Source: Phylloscopus collybita
Taxonomy: Eukaryota > Chordata > Aves > Passeriformes > Phylloscopidae
Direction of reading: 5' to 3'
DNA length: 64,000 bases
Assembly (NCBI GenBank): GCA_027886175.1
Contig: JAJNNQ010000024.1
Coordinates: 24,965,001-25,029,000 of the forward strand
Part shown: in pieces, positions 46,300 through 62,399 of the stretch
Layout of the letters: each line of letters starts with the position of its first letter
Position numbering within the stretch: position 1 is the first letter of the stretch
The notes under the pieces: model-generated
The model's database searches: none
Seen by the model: only the letters and a program-made list of their open reading frames with translations
What the model was told of the DNA's origin: nothing
Position numbers and translations under genes: made by a program

Positions 46300-49200
46300 T
46301 TGCCCTGAATATGGAACGGACAGTCCAGCTTGGTGCTGTTTCCAGCCCTCTCCCCACATTTGCAGCCCCTTGTAGGCCTTCTGCCTAATCCCTTTTTGAT
46401 TGCTAGCATGTTTCCTGAGAGAATGCCTGCGAATGCAGCAGGGACTCTCTTGTGATGTCACGTAAAAGGAGTTTCTTAAATGTGGTGACCCACAGTTGGC
46501 TGAAACGAGTGACCACAGCAACAAGATAAAAATATGCATGTTTTTGTATTCTCTTCTGCCATGGTACAGTAACTTCTTACAAAGACTGTCCAGTCTTCAG
46601 TCTTAGAGTTGATATTTTGCCAGAATACTTGTTTTTGTTCCGTTCTTTGTTTTTTTTTTCTTTCCCAACTCTACTGACTTGCCTCCTTTGTTTTTCCCTC
46701 TTTGAAGTGCATGCAATCTAGTCATTCTGTTGAGTATTGCTTCCAGTTTGGCCTTTACCTTCTCCTTTTTGAGCTTTTTTCAAAAATTTTCTTTTTTGAA
46801 ATTTTATAATTTTTATGTGTCTGACTTCTTTTAAAAAATTAATATAATTGCAGTATCTCATTAAGCCTGTTTACAACCACCTAGTGTTATCTTAAATTTG
46901 TTGCATAGCTTAGTTTCTGCTGTAACTTGTCTGAAATAGCTTCTCCTGTTAGACAAAAACATGCTGTCAGAGCTATATGAAAAAAACCTATTAAAACAAT
47001 GAAGGCTCTTATTGACAGCCTGTGGATAAAAAGCATTTTTGTTTGTTATCAATCTTTATGTCTTTATAATTAGTGTCATCTTTGGTACTAGTAATGTTAT
47101 TTTTTCATAGGTAAGTTTATTCTAAAGCACCTCCTACACATTGTTCTGCACAGAGTCTTTTGTAAAGTCTGGCATTAATCCCATAAACACACAGTGTGTT
47201 TCTTCATGGACTTCTCTGGTAACTATTTCTAACTAACTGTGCTCCCTGCTCTCTTTGAGCTCGGCCTGGGGCTGGCAGCATGGTTCTCTCTTTTGAAGGA
47301 ACACCTCATTTAAGGGGGAGGGTGTCTCCTGTAAATGAAGATGCAGTGGATATGCACAGTGAATGGGCAGGGTAGTCAAGTCTACTCCACTGGCAGGAAA
47401 AACTGGTTCCAGCTTTGCTTGAAGCGTTGCAAAGTTCTTCATCTTTTCTGTAAGTAGCTGAAGTGTTAGGCAGAAGCACTGAGGGGACCTTTACTGTGGG
47501 GGTCCACTTTTGCCCTGCCACTGTCCTGTCCATACTGCAAGTAATTTTGGGACAAATGTCACACAAAGCCACCAGCTAGATTTTGGGGTCTGTAGCCCCC
47601 TTGGCTGCTCTCTACCTGTGCCTGCAGTTACACGACAAGGAGTGAGTGTCAGTAGATTGCCACGTCCCTTTTACCAGGTGGATAAAGAACATTGGGCAAC
47701 CCTTTAATTTGCTGTTTGGTGATTAAGCCTTCATTTTGCTTATGAACTGTTCTTGGTTGCCAGCTGACATCAACTCTGCCGTGTTCACAGCACACCAGCA
47801 CACAGCTGCTCCAGAAGTGTGTGGTTGTTTTTTAATGGTGATCTGGTAGGGATACTGCCAGCACCGCTGTTCTGCACATGGCAGCAGGGATATGTAGCTG
47901 AAAGTCAGACTTTTGGGCCTTTTCTTTTCTTTCTCTGTGTTAGGTATAAATTTGATTTGTCTTTGTCGTTGTCAGCATTTATATTGAAAGGTAGTGAGAG
48001 CAGATCAATGGCCCAGTAATGTCCTGGTTATATTCTTTTTCACCAGACACTACTCTGAGGATGGAGCCTGTGGGTGGTTGTGATCTTTCCACCCAGAGAG
48101 AGCCCATTCTAAAGAGAGGAGTCTGTTGCAGAGGGTTCCTATTGCAGTAGATTTGATTGCAATATAGTGGAAAATCCAGACCAGCCTGCTCAGCAGCCTG
48201 TTCTGCTGCTTGCTCTGAGTGATCTGCTCAGCTCTGAGCTCAGCTGGGCAGGAGCTTTGGCCCTGCAGGTGCCACTTGACCTGTTTGCTTCGGGGGCAGT
48301 GAATGAAAGGGCGGGGATCCCTCAGATCAGATGGCTGAATGGTGAGGTCAGATCTATACAGCAACTTGCTGTTCCTATCTCATATCCTGTGTACCTGGAG
48401 CAAGATGCTGGGATATCAAAGGACAGTGGAAGTATATAACCACTGCACAGAGAATTTGCTTCCAAGTCTGGGCTTGGTTCTATGTTTTCCACATAAATAA
48501 ACCTGGATGCGACGTGTTCTCCCTCTCAATATTTCTATTATCTTATAAAAGTTCGCAGCTTGTAGATTATTATTTAAGTACAGTTGTTGTATGCAAACGT
48601 GGCAGTATTTTAAATGGGTGTTTCTTGTCAGTTCACCACAAATCAGTTCTGTTCTTTCTCCTTGCTAAGGATGCAGTTCAAGGATGGATATTGCAGAGAG
48701 TGTGCCTCATTTAATATGGAAATGAAGCATAGGAAATGGTATGGGAACACTTAATTTCTCCTCCTTGTTAGCCAGTTTCAGACAAATAGAGGAGCAGATG
48801 GAGAGGAAAAGAAATAAGAATGGTATTGTTAACAGCATACATTGATGCCTTTGAAATTTCCTTCTTTAATTTGCAGCTTGTTTCTTAGTTGATAATTTCT
48901 TACTGACAAGTCTGACTTGAGGCACTTCACTGTTTTTCCCTTGTGAGTGTTGAGGTTTAAGGCACTTGCTGTTTCCAGTTGCGGTTCCTTCGCTTGCAAA
49001 GAAAGTAGACCAAAATATTTTGATCAAAGTGTGTGGGAGAAGGGAGGTAGAGCAAGCAGTAGACAAGAGCTGATTAGATAGTAGCTCCTGCCACCAGCCT
49101 ACCTCTAGCTGCTGAGCTAGTTTCATTTTTTTTTTTTTTCTGGCAAGTGCCTCAGGCCTGATTCACAATAATCCATAAATTTAATCAAGCACAGAAAGCG

Positions 49201-50060
49201 CATGAGAGCAACTGGCATCTGGGAGGAGTCCTCTGGTGTATTGCAGCCACAAGACATTTCTTATATTAACAATCAGTTACTCATTAAAGTCATGGTATTG
49301 TCATAAGCTTGGGGGGTATTTGTATTTTCCCCATGCCTCCTTTGACCCTGAATCTATGCCATTTGGGTGCATGACCCCACAAAGGAGAGCATAAATGAGA
49401 GGGACACAGAGCAAAGTCCTTGTGGGAGCATGTGAAGGCATTTTGCCACATTTTTCCCATGGAACAGGGCACCCCCCTGCATTGTTCTAGGTCTTCAGAA
49501 ATACCACAGTATATATTGTGGCATTATTGCAGCATTTATCATAATTTCCAAACTTGTCGTCCTTCATGTTCTGTCTCTAGTGCCTAGATACATTTCTCTC
49601 TTCCCTAAAGGCATTCCAACACCTTGGCATGGCTGCCCTTTGTGAGCAGCCTGGAGGGGCTTTTTTGGCATGCCTGTGGTTCTTGTTTTTGCTGTAAACA
49701 CAAGCTGTGGGAGCCGTATGGGGTGGCAGGCTAAAAATAACTTCTACCCTTGATAATCTCTTAAGGAAAGCTAAGTCTTCTTCCCGGGCGTTGTGGATGG
49801 AGTCTCTGACGTTCCCTACAGTCAGGATCACAAATGGCAGCGAGCTGTGTCACCTGCCTTGGGGGCGTGTTGGTGTTGTTCGGTCAGGGCAAGCAGGCAG
49901 CGCGGTGTGGCTGGAGAGCGCGCTCCCCAGGATATTGTCCCTGCTTGGAGCTCACAGATCCAGTGGGTGCTGGCCAGCACTGTAGATTTGCTCAGTGTTC
50001 CTTTGATTGTAGCAGGTAGGAAAAGGAGGGTGTGCATATCCTGAGGAGACCTTGCAGAAT
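46300..50060. other. CLDND1 intron 1, left part
   Basis: About 3.8 kb of ordinary intronic sequence with T-rich tracts. No coding exon was recognised. A minus-strand open frame at 49577-49831 has no identifiable homology. Confidence 0.5.
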
Positions 50061-50068
50061 GGGGCTGT

Positions 50069-53208
<3,140 letters not shown>

Positions 53209-54219
53209 GTGCTGCTGCTGCACTCCGGGCTTGCCCTGTTAGAGCCTCTTCTCCCCCAGCCCTTACTACTTTTTCCTTTTAGTCAGAATTTTATCATGTA
53301 CTGCATGCTTCTTGCCAGTCAAGACAATTTAGCCTGCAGGCCCTGAAGACAAAGACCTCTGGGCTAAATGGCCAAAGCCTGCCAGAAGTCTGCAGAACTT
53401 GAACAGGTTTTTTAATTGTTTGTTTGGGTTTTTTTTAAGAATTGGTATTATTTTTTAAGCTACGTTTGGTTCTTGACAGTTCCCCTTAGTTAGGTGTACA
53501 TGCCCCTGCCTAATTTTATTACACTGTCAGCCTGGAGGAAACAGAAGTGGTGTGGGGTGGAAGAGAGACAAGAAAAGGTGCAGGTACACAAGAATGGGAA
53601 CCTCAGTGCACAAATAATACATAATCAAGAGCTGTCTGCTTTGTGACTGAAGCAGGCAGTACCTAAAGGGAGCACCCAAGAGAGATGGGGGAATTCAGAA
53701 ACCTCTGTTATGGAAATACTGTAGCTAAATCAGTCTGTAGCTCAGCTCTGGGTCTCCTGTCATCAGGAGTTTGCTGTGTTTTGTGGCATCTGCCAAAACT
53801 GCTGGAGGCAGAGCAGGCAGCTGTGGCAGTGCCTGTACAGCACACCCTCCTGAAGGCACCCTCTGCACTTGCTTCTGCCAAGGAGTGGGATAAGGTGGCC
53901 CTCATGGAGCTCTGTCCTGCTGTAGCTCCACTGCTTCCAGGACCCAGGCTAGTTTGGTATCTGCACTACACGTCATTGTGCACTCTAATCTTAATTTGTG
54001 GTGCTTTTGCTTGATGTGGAATAAGGCTTTCTTCTCTCTTGTTGGAAGTTTTTCACAAGTTTTTGGTTTTAATTTGGTTTGGTGTATGTGTGTATATGTA
54101 CATATATAAACTTAACGTTTTTTAAACCTCACCTGTTTATCCTGTAGAGCACACAACAGGGTTTTTTTAAAAGGTGCTGCTCTTTTCCCGTCTTGTTTAA
54201 ATAAAATAATAATAATAAA
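53209..54219 (+). terminator. CLDND1 3' UTR and polyadenylation signals
   Basis: Two AATAAA hexamers (54200-54205 and 54214-54219) lie in an AAT-rich stretch about 1 kb after the stop codon. No earlier canonical signal was noted, so a 3' UTR of about 1 kb is likely. Confidence 0.65.
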
Positions 54220-54239
54220 GACTCAAAAATTTTCAGTAT

Positions 54240-57200
54240 TGGATGAGTCTGGTGGGAGGGTGAGGGTGATCTAGAGTGGATTTTACTTGGGAAAGAAGAA
54301 CCAATGTCTAGATCACTCTCTGTTTTCATGGAAATGTCACCAGAAACAGTGACATTAGATTGAATTTTTTAAATTAAATTCTTGAGCTCCTGCTAACTTT
54401 AAATTTTCTCCTGCTCATCATTGGTGGTCACAACATCCCATAATTTCTAATTAGTTCAAAAATTTGTTCTAAATCACTTAGCCAGACTGGGTGACATATC
54501 TAGAAAAACTGTTCCAAGACTGAACTGTTTAATTCTGAGGCCTTAACTCACCTTGTTTCCTTACTCCAGGCTTAATAAAAGAAGTATGCCTTAGGAGAAG
54601 TCATTCCCTACAAAACTTGAGTGATGGCAAGGATTCTGTGGGATACTGGATGATGAGAATGACACAAGAAGAGGCATTTTTATCTCATGGTTGTTTTTTT
54701 TATTGTGCCTTTTTTTTCCTAATAGGTGTTTCTACCCAAGCTGTGTTTGCTGGGTCAGCAAACAGCCCCAGTCATGATTTCCCCGAAGATCAGGTGTAAC
54801 TGCTTGTGTAATTTTTTTGCTCAAGTGTGTGATAGGGTTCTTTTATTATCAGGGTTGGAGCCTTTACAAAGTAAAACAAAGATGATAATGAAAACCAGAA
54901 TCACTGAAAAGGCAGTGGCAGGCCATTCAAGATAATCCTCTTTCTCTTGCTGTTGAGTAATTTTTTAGTTTTTCTTCCTTAAACAGTCTCTTTCCTTCCT
55001 ACAATGTCTGGGCCAGTTGTCACCTCGTGAGAGGGCGTGTGGTACTTTTGTGCAGTATCTGAGAGTAAGTGAAAATCTGTGCTGCCTGATCTGTACTGAT
55101 AGGGAGCTTTTTCAGAGTAATTATCCTGACTTAGATAGATAAGGCTTAACTGCTCAGCTTGTCATGTTCCTCATATGCTAGAATTACTAGGGCACGCAAG
55201 CCTCAGCTTGGGTCAAAAGGACTGAAGTTGCCATTCTGCAGTTTGAGAGGAAACACTGCTGCTGATTCTATCTAGTACAGTTTATGGGGTTTTTGTTTTT
55301 TGTTTTTTTTTTCAGGAGCTGGCAGAATAATTGTATTGTGTGATTTTAATCTGAGCAATGGAAATCCTGTGGCCTCACTCTCTCCTCTTGTATGGGACGC
55401 TTACTTTTCTTAAGTGTAAATCTCCATTTTCAAATGTTGGCTTCCTTGCTTCCAAAATAATTGTTATGGGGAGAAAAGGGATGTTAGGGGAGCTGTCAGT
55501 TCTTTCTTCATCATGTTAAATATCAGCAAAACTAAGATTGCCTGCTTGTCTGTGCCTGAGACAAATGTTTCTGGTTTTCTCTGCCCAGAAATGAAGAAAA
55601 GAGGCTTTAATTGAGCCTTGATTTGGATCATTTCAACTAAAAGGGGGGTTGCCTCTCAGATTTGGTGGGGATTATTTTCTGCTTTGCCCTTGTGTAAAGA
55701 TTTCTTCATCAGAATGGATCTTGGTGAGGGAAATCTTGCCCAGAAAGAGGGCTGGCCCTCTCTGTTTGGGGTGGTGTATCCCTATCTTGCTTTGTGTGTG
55801 TTTTGTTCAAGGTGAGCAAAAGGGAGCAAGAAGAGTTCTTGGACTGCTGGCTTGGGTCCAATAAATGACATTTATCCTCCAACAGAGGAGATACTGAGGC
55901 TGGAGTAATTCTGTAAAAGGTGATTAAGCACACTAACTAACACATAACAAGAGACAGAGTGTGTGACACAGGCCCTCCACACTGACAGAGCCTCATGCCT
56001 TGTTCAGAGGCTGCATTCAAGAGGAACTTGAGGCATGTGTGTATGTTTGTGGTCACATACATGTGTGCAAATGCAGACACCCTTGCTCAAAAAAGCAAGA
56101 ATTGCTTCAGCTCAGGAGGATAAAAATACACCAGGCTGTATTCCTCAGTCTTCTGGGGTCTGAGCATGGAATATGTTTGTTGATACTGGCTCAGTGCTGC
56201 AGGTAGAGATGGAGCAGATACAGTAAGATAAAAATAGGTGAAAAAAGGAGCTATTGTGTGTCTGTGTGCACAGGGAAAATGGCACACACCTCTAACACTA
56301 TTGTATGGGCTGGTGAAAGTGCATACAAGGGATGTCAAAGGAAAAGGAGAAATAAGGGGGAATCTGGAATGAGCATAAGAGCTGAGGACTTTTGGCACTA
56401 CATGGGAGCAAGCTGCCAGGGCTCCAGCCTGAACTCCCCATCTGGTATTGTGTAGTCAGGGTAGCAAAGGCCAGCTGCTGGTCCTGCACCACTCACAGCT
56501 CTGTCACAGTGGTGACTGAAGTGGGTGAATCGTCCTCTTGTGCTTATGAGAAGCTCCTAAAGGCTCTGTCCCCAAATCTGAGGTCAGCAAGCTGCATTTG
56601 AAACATGCCACTGTATGACATTGTTTCTTCCTCACAGGCTTGGGTTTGTTTTCCTGCCAGCTCTGAAACCTCTGTGAAAGCAGGACTAGCAGAAGGCTTC
56701 ACAGATCAGTAAAGTTTTTAGTGTAGGTAGCAGCCTCTTGTTTTTTTTTCTTCAAATGGATGTTTTCCCCATTCTCTCCCCATGCTCCAGCCATTCTGAG
56801 AAGGGGCTGATCAATGAAGCTGCAGAGAGGGTGCTTATTATTTATTATTGTGCCTGTAAGGACAGCTCCTGCTGGTATTAGGGCTGAAAACAGAATAGTC
56901 AATCCCTTTTCCTTACTTAAATAAAAAGGTAAGGAAATAAAAAGCAGTATAGAGCAGACATGAAATACTGGTTTGTTGTATAAAGAGGACAGTTTGCCAC
57001 ATACAAAAGTAATGATATATTTTGGGTACAAATGGTAGGTGAGTCTGGGATGACCCAAGAGGCCCTTCTCAATCTTGTCATGCCACAAACTATGTGTCTT
57101 GATCTGGTTTTCCATCTGGACCATGCTGGCCTGGTGATCCTTTCCTCAGAGCAGGTCTCTTGCAGTCTTTTTGCTATGGTGATAATCAGTGTCTCCTGTC

Positions 57201-60200
57201 TCTTCATGTAAAATGCTCAAGTGTTTTTTCAAGAAAGGTGTTTGGATTTTGGTTGGGGTTTTTTTTATTTTGTTTTTTTCTGATTTTTGCCACGTAGGGC
57301 TGGCACCAAGTTATGTACCAGCTTGCAGTCAGTCTCTTGCAGTGTTGTTCTGTGATTCAAGGCAATGACTTCTGAAAAGCTCTTTCCCACTTTCTAGCAC
57401 TGTGTGTTCTCAGCCAGCACCTGTTATTCAAAGGAAAATTCTGAAATGTCAGCAGCTTGTTATCCTTACATCTCAGATTGACTATCCACCCCTGTTTGTG
57501 TGTACTTCCTGAGTGAGTGGATTGTGTGTCTCAACTGAGAGGATAACATCTTGAAGCTGTTTTTCTTTTCTCATTTCCTCAGGAATAGCTAGAGTTGGTG
57601 CTATAGAACTTTATAAACTGGTTTTGAATAGGAAAGGGTCAAAAGTTTGCATGCCTGCTCCTAACTTTGCTATTGTTGTTGAATATTGCCCTATGTTTTT
57701 AAACTGTAGCTTTCAGGACTACAGAATGCCAAGTGGAGCCTTTGCTCAGGTCATGGTTCAGATATATGGCAGTGGAAGAGTGGATCCTCCATGACTGGAA
57801 GATTGCATAGGTGCCTGGATTATGGCAGTAACAGCCATATGCAAAATTAACACTTAACAAAGACTTGTTTGCCTACTGATACATGCCAAGCCTTTGTACA
57901 AACCAATAAGCACTGAAAAAACCCTGAAAGTAATAATATATTCCACTCCTTTGTTTCCCCCTTCCTTCTAAATTTACCTCTTTTAAAAATAGCCACAGGG
58001 ACAGTGTTTTATTTATTCCTCAGGTTAGAGCAATGAGTGTCAGATGTCTCTGCTCCATGGTTTCTGTGTATAGGCAAGGGTAAACATAATGGCTGATTTT
58101 TGCAGGGGATCCAAGCATCTCTTTAGCATTGGGTTTCCTGAGGTGAAGATTGGAAATCTTCAAGAAAGCTAGAACCTTTTGTTTAATGAGCATTGTTACT
58201 TAATCAGAATCCTCTTTAAAAAAAGTTAGGGTGGGTTTGTTTTTTTTTTAAATAGTCTTTTTTCCCCCTCAACTTTCTCCTGTCTTTCATGTGTCTCTTT
58301 TAAAGTCTCTCTTACATTAAAATGTTTTAGAATATTATATTTTTATATATATTCCTGCCCCTGGAAGCTCAGCTGTGGGGAGTTGCATTGGCTGTGTTAG
58401 TATGGAATGTCCTTTGCTCTTTGTCAGGTGAGTGTGATGAGAGCCTGTCCCACCAGTGCCCAACCACAATGTGCCATCAGTATTTGTAGTCTTGGACTGA
58501 GCTACAGAGTCAGCACTGCAATTTTGGGCTTTTTTCCATCCTCTGAGGCCAAGTACAGCTTCCACCTTTAGGTGATGGGATTTTTGGGGAAATTTCTCTA
58601 CAGAGCCAGGTAGCTGACACTGTTGGCTAAGTGACCCTGACAATACTTTTTTACATTAAATGATTTCCATGTGAATTCCCTGAGAACTTTTCTCATTTTC
58701 AGAGGATTTGTCTGTGGCAAACACGTAAGAGCACTGAAGGTGGTCACCTGAAGCGTTTACACTGATGTTGATTTCATTGTTGATTGAATCCACCAGTTGA
58801 TCACAGAGTTGGTGGGTTTTGGAGCACTGGCTGGGTGAGAGCAGGAGTGTGCTGGACTGGCAGGGCAGAGTGTGTGCTGATTTTCTGTGGTGCCTCAACT
58901 CTGCCAGAGCCTTCCTGCATGCTGGTGATTTAGATAGCAGATGCTGGAGAACTGGTTCCACAGCCTTTCCAAATCCTTCCTGCCCTGCACCGGACAGTGC
59001 TCCCTTACCCACTGCTAATTCCCTACTTTAAACAAACTGCTTATGTGGGTGATTCTGTGGTCCCAGTGACTTTACTCAAGTAATTTCTCCAGCCCTCATA
59101 AAATTGCTTTGACTAAGAAAGGGATGGGGTTCTTGGCTACAAAGCACATCTGCTTTCTGAATGCTTTTCGGGGCTGTAGCAGTAGTTTCTTTTGCAAACA
59201 GATCCTTTTTGTCTTGTGCTGAAGTGACTCATTCAACCAGCTAGCCTTGATTTGCATTTTAATGTTGACTTCCACACAAAACAGCAGCAGCAGTGGTGCA
59301 GAACCACGGCGTCTGCCCAGTGCTGGGACTGCTCGGGTTCACTGAAGGTCTTGGAGTTCTGGGAAGTGTTTACCCATCCACAGATAAGGAGGATGTCACC
59401 AGCGGTGTCAGTAGCACGATGCTGCTGGCAGAGGCAGCCCGGTGTCAGTGCAGAGCTGGGAGGTGAGGCAGGAGAAGCTGCTGAACTGGCTCAGGCTGCA
59501 GTGGGAAATGAGCAGCCCTGGACAGTGTGTGCCAGGCTCTGGAGCAGCTTCACCATTGTGCTTGAGCCACGGCCGCCGTGGCCGGGAGCAGCACTGGGAC
59601 AGCCGTGTCAGCTGTGCGAGGGATGGACAGCCCTGTGCATGCTCTGGGATTTCCCCGGCACACCTGCGGGGGGCTGAAGGGGAGGCTGCAGCAGCCAGGG
59701 CTGTCCTCTGCCGGGAGCACGAGGAATTGTGCGGCGCTGTGGGGAGAGGAAGCCAAACCTGTTTTGCAGCAGATAAGTGTGCTTTACCTTCAGCCACCTT
59801 TGTGAGCTGACAGGAGTTCCATCATCCAGGTGGCAAACTTGTTACTCCCCTTCTGTCTCTCCTTGCTTCCTTGCTTCCTTCTCCCTGCTCCTGAATGTCC
59901 CCACAAGGATTCTCCCCTCCCTGTTCTCTCTCTTTCACCACAATAAATAAACCAGCTACTCATTTCAGAGGCACTTTGGGCCATCCTTGGAGGACCTTAA
60001 ACTATCCACATCCCCGTTCCACACCCAGCTGGGTGCATCTGGAAGCCTAAAACCAGCTAATTGGAAATGTGAGGCAGAGGAACATGTTAGGGTAGGCAAC
60101 TACAGCCACTGGTACTCAATTTAACATGGCCTGGATGCTGTTGGCTCTGCTCTGCCAAGTGCTCAGTGTACAGTTTAAACTCTCTGCATCTAGTGTTTAC

Positions 60201-62279
60201 ACAATGAGAAATAAGAGCTTAATTTGCAGTAAAAGATTTGCATTGTACAGTCTGGCCTCTCTGCTTCTGTTACACTCCCTGCCCTGGGTCATCCTCACCC
60301 CAGGAGAAGCCAGCAGGCAGCTGATAGCTTCTTGATCCATGGACATTGTTGGTGTTCAACAGGCTGTCAAGGAAACAGAGATCAACTGATGTAGCACTAG
60401 AGAAAATTGCCATGGTGGTGATTCTGGTTTACAGATAAAGACAGTAGGGATTCCACCCTCCCACCCCCATTTTTCAGTGGCTGTATCATGTTTAGCTTGG
60501 GTTTTTCCTCTATTGCAGGTAATTTTTGGATTTACTGGTAGAATTTCTAGAAATTATAGGAGTCACCTTTGTCTTTTCATTGGAAAGGAATATTTTCAAC
60601 AAAGATGTCACAGATTTCAAGCTCCCCAATTTAATGAAAAATTATGAAGCAGTGAGAAGTGGACAGTCACTGAAAATGAAGATTCAGAAAGTTGAATTTC
60701 AGACAAAGATGATGTTTTCTGTAGGTTTCCTATTCTGGGGCGTAGTAAATTGGGGTATGTGTAAAAGATGCAGGAAATAATTGTTCTTCACTTGACCACG
60801 TTCAGCCTTAACTGGCATTATGTGTTGAAGCTGTAAGTAGCTGGGGGTATCCTAAGAGGAGTGAACAGCACCTCTGGAACTTTTAGAAACCATAACCTAC
60901 AAGATAGGGAAGGAAGGACTTTTTGGGTGGGGCAGGTGACCTTTTTTACAAAGGAAATGAATACAGACAATTGCTGGTAGTTGTCCACATCCACTGGTGA
61001 GAGGACAGGAGGCAGCTGGTCTGTAATAGAGGAGCACCTAAGCTGATGGACAGGAAAAAAAATTCAGTCTCAGTATGCTTGGTTCAGGGTCGGTGATTGT
61101 TTGTCCTTTCAGCCCTACAGTGTTCCTCACCCAAGCCGCCTTCAGGAAGATGTGTCATCCACCCAAGAGCTCTGAGTGTTAGAGAGAAAGACACCATTTC
61201 TGTGGGGCTTTATTCTGTCACAGAATTATTTGTGAAATACAAATACCCAAACTAATTGAACATGGACCCTCAAATGAGTGTTGTGAAACTTGGTGAAGAT
61301 TCAGTTACTTATTTTACCAGAGACACTGTCTCAAGATGTGTTCCAAAAAGTCATATAGGTGTTTCCTAAAATCTTAGTTTGTATTTGTTTGAGATGTTTT
61401 TAACTTAGTGCTTATTTCATCTAGTTGCTCAGTGAGACAAACCTGAGGAAACTATGATGTCTATGTTATTATGATGTTGTCCTTCCTTCCTGTTTAGAAT
61501 TTATAGGCCAGTTCAAGCCAGAGATGGTGAAATACTGGTTCTGTTCCTTGTAAAGGAGGACAGGGACACTGTTGGTGCCTCTATTGAAGGTGGCATCTGA
61601 CTGCTTACTAAGATGTTCTAAGCAAAATAATCCTTTGTCTAGATGACAGTTCATGGTTATCTTACCCTTCTTTTTTAACCCCTGATGTCACTGCCATGAG
61701 AGGTATTAGGTATCTTGACTTTTTTAGGTGATTTTGCAGAACATGGAAGAAATGCACTGGGGTTTGCTCTCCTGGATTTAGAACAAACAAAAGACTAGCC
61801 TTGAAATCCTACAGACATTTGAGTGATGCCATGCAGATCTGGTCTGTAAAATTCACAGTAACTGATAGGTAACTGTTTGGAACCTTGGTGCAGCATTCTA
61901 AGAAAGTCTGTCACTTGCTGTAAATGAAGCAGCTCTGTTTGACTCTACATACACATCTCACCATATTCTTGTCACATTTATGGCATTTCCTTAGGGCTCA
62001 AATGAGACCACACATATTATTTGTGCCCAGAACTGCTGTCTCTAGGCATTGCTGGAGTAGTTCATAGGGAGTTACATTAAAAATTTGTCATAAACAGCAG
62101 AATAAGGGCAGATGTTTGATATGCAGTGAGATGTCTTTTTGGTATTTGTTATGCTGAGTCAGGCTGAAAGTAATCAAAGGAAAACATCAGAAATCAGAGG
62201 TGATAGAGAACTAGACAAAAGCAAAATTTGGAAAATAAGTCTGTAAATAATAAAGCTGATGTTCCTTCTGGCCTTGCAG
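54240..62279. other. Gene-free stretch downstream of CLDND1
   Basis: No confident gene, RNA or mobile element was recognised in about 8 kb. A GC-richer patch at about 59270-59760 stands out. Minus-strand and plus-strand open frames here (for example 58656-59012) lack recognisable domains. Confidence 0.45.
59270..59760. other. GC- and CpG-enriched patch
   Basis: The patch is clearly richer in GC than its surroundings, with scattered CpGs and a 17-base perfect inverted repeat GCCACGGCCGCCGTGGC at 59566-59582. Several overlapping open frames on both strands look compositional. An AATAAA at 59942 lies to its right. It could be a decayed retroelement or a small regulatory island. Confidence 0.35.
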
Positions 62280-62295
62280 GAAAGCAGACGGCTTC

Positions 62296-62361
62296 ATGCT
62301 AGTGACACAGTTGTCATATCTGTTCAGATACAGTATTCTTCTTCTGCTTGTTCACACAGAA
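62296..62361 (+). CDS. Candidate signal-peptide exon, possibly GABRR3 exon 1
   Basis: A good acceptor (CTGGCCTTGCAG, exon from 62280) and a strong donor (CAGAA|GTAAGT at 62362) frame a coding piece of 22 residues, MLVTQLSYLFRYSILLLLVHTE, ending in phase 0 and shaped like a signal peptide. In human the gene on this side of CLDND1, apart from olfactory receptors, is GABRR3, whose N-terminus is also a short hydrophobic leader. No further GABRR3 exon lies in the remaining 1.6 kb, so the identity is only a synteny-based guess. Confidence 0.22.
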
Positions 62362-62399
62362 GTAAGTACTCAGCAGCAGTTTCCCCACAAACTTCTTTG

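Noticed and set aside
49577..49831. 84-codon minus-strand frame in CLDND1 intron 1
   Set aside because: The N-terminal part looks somewhat protein-like, but there is no family match, splice context or neighbouring exon.
58656..59012. 118-codon minus-strand frame downstream of CLDND1
   Set aside because: No recognisable domain, promoter or splice sites. Probably chance.
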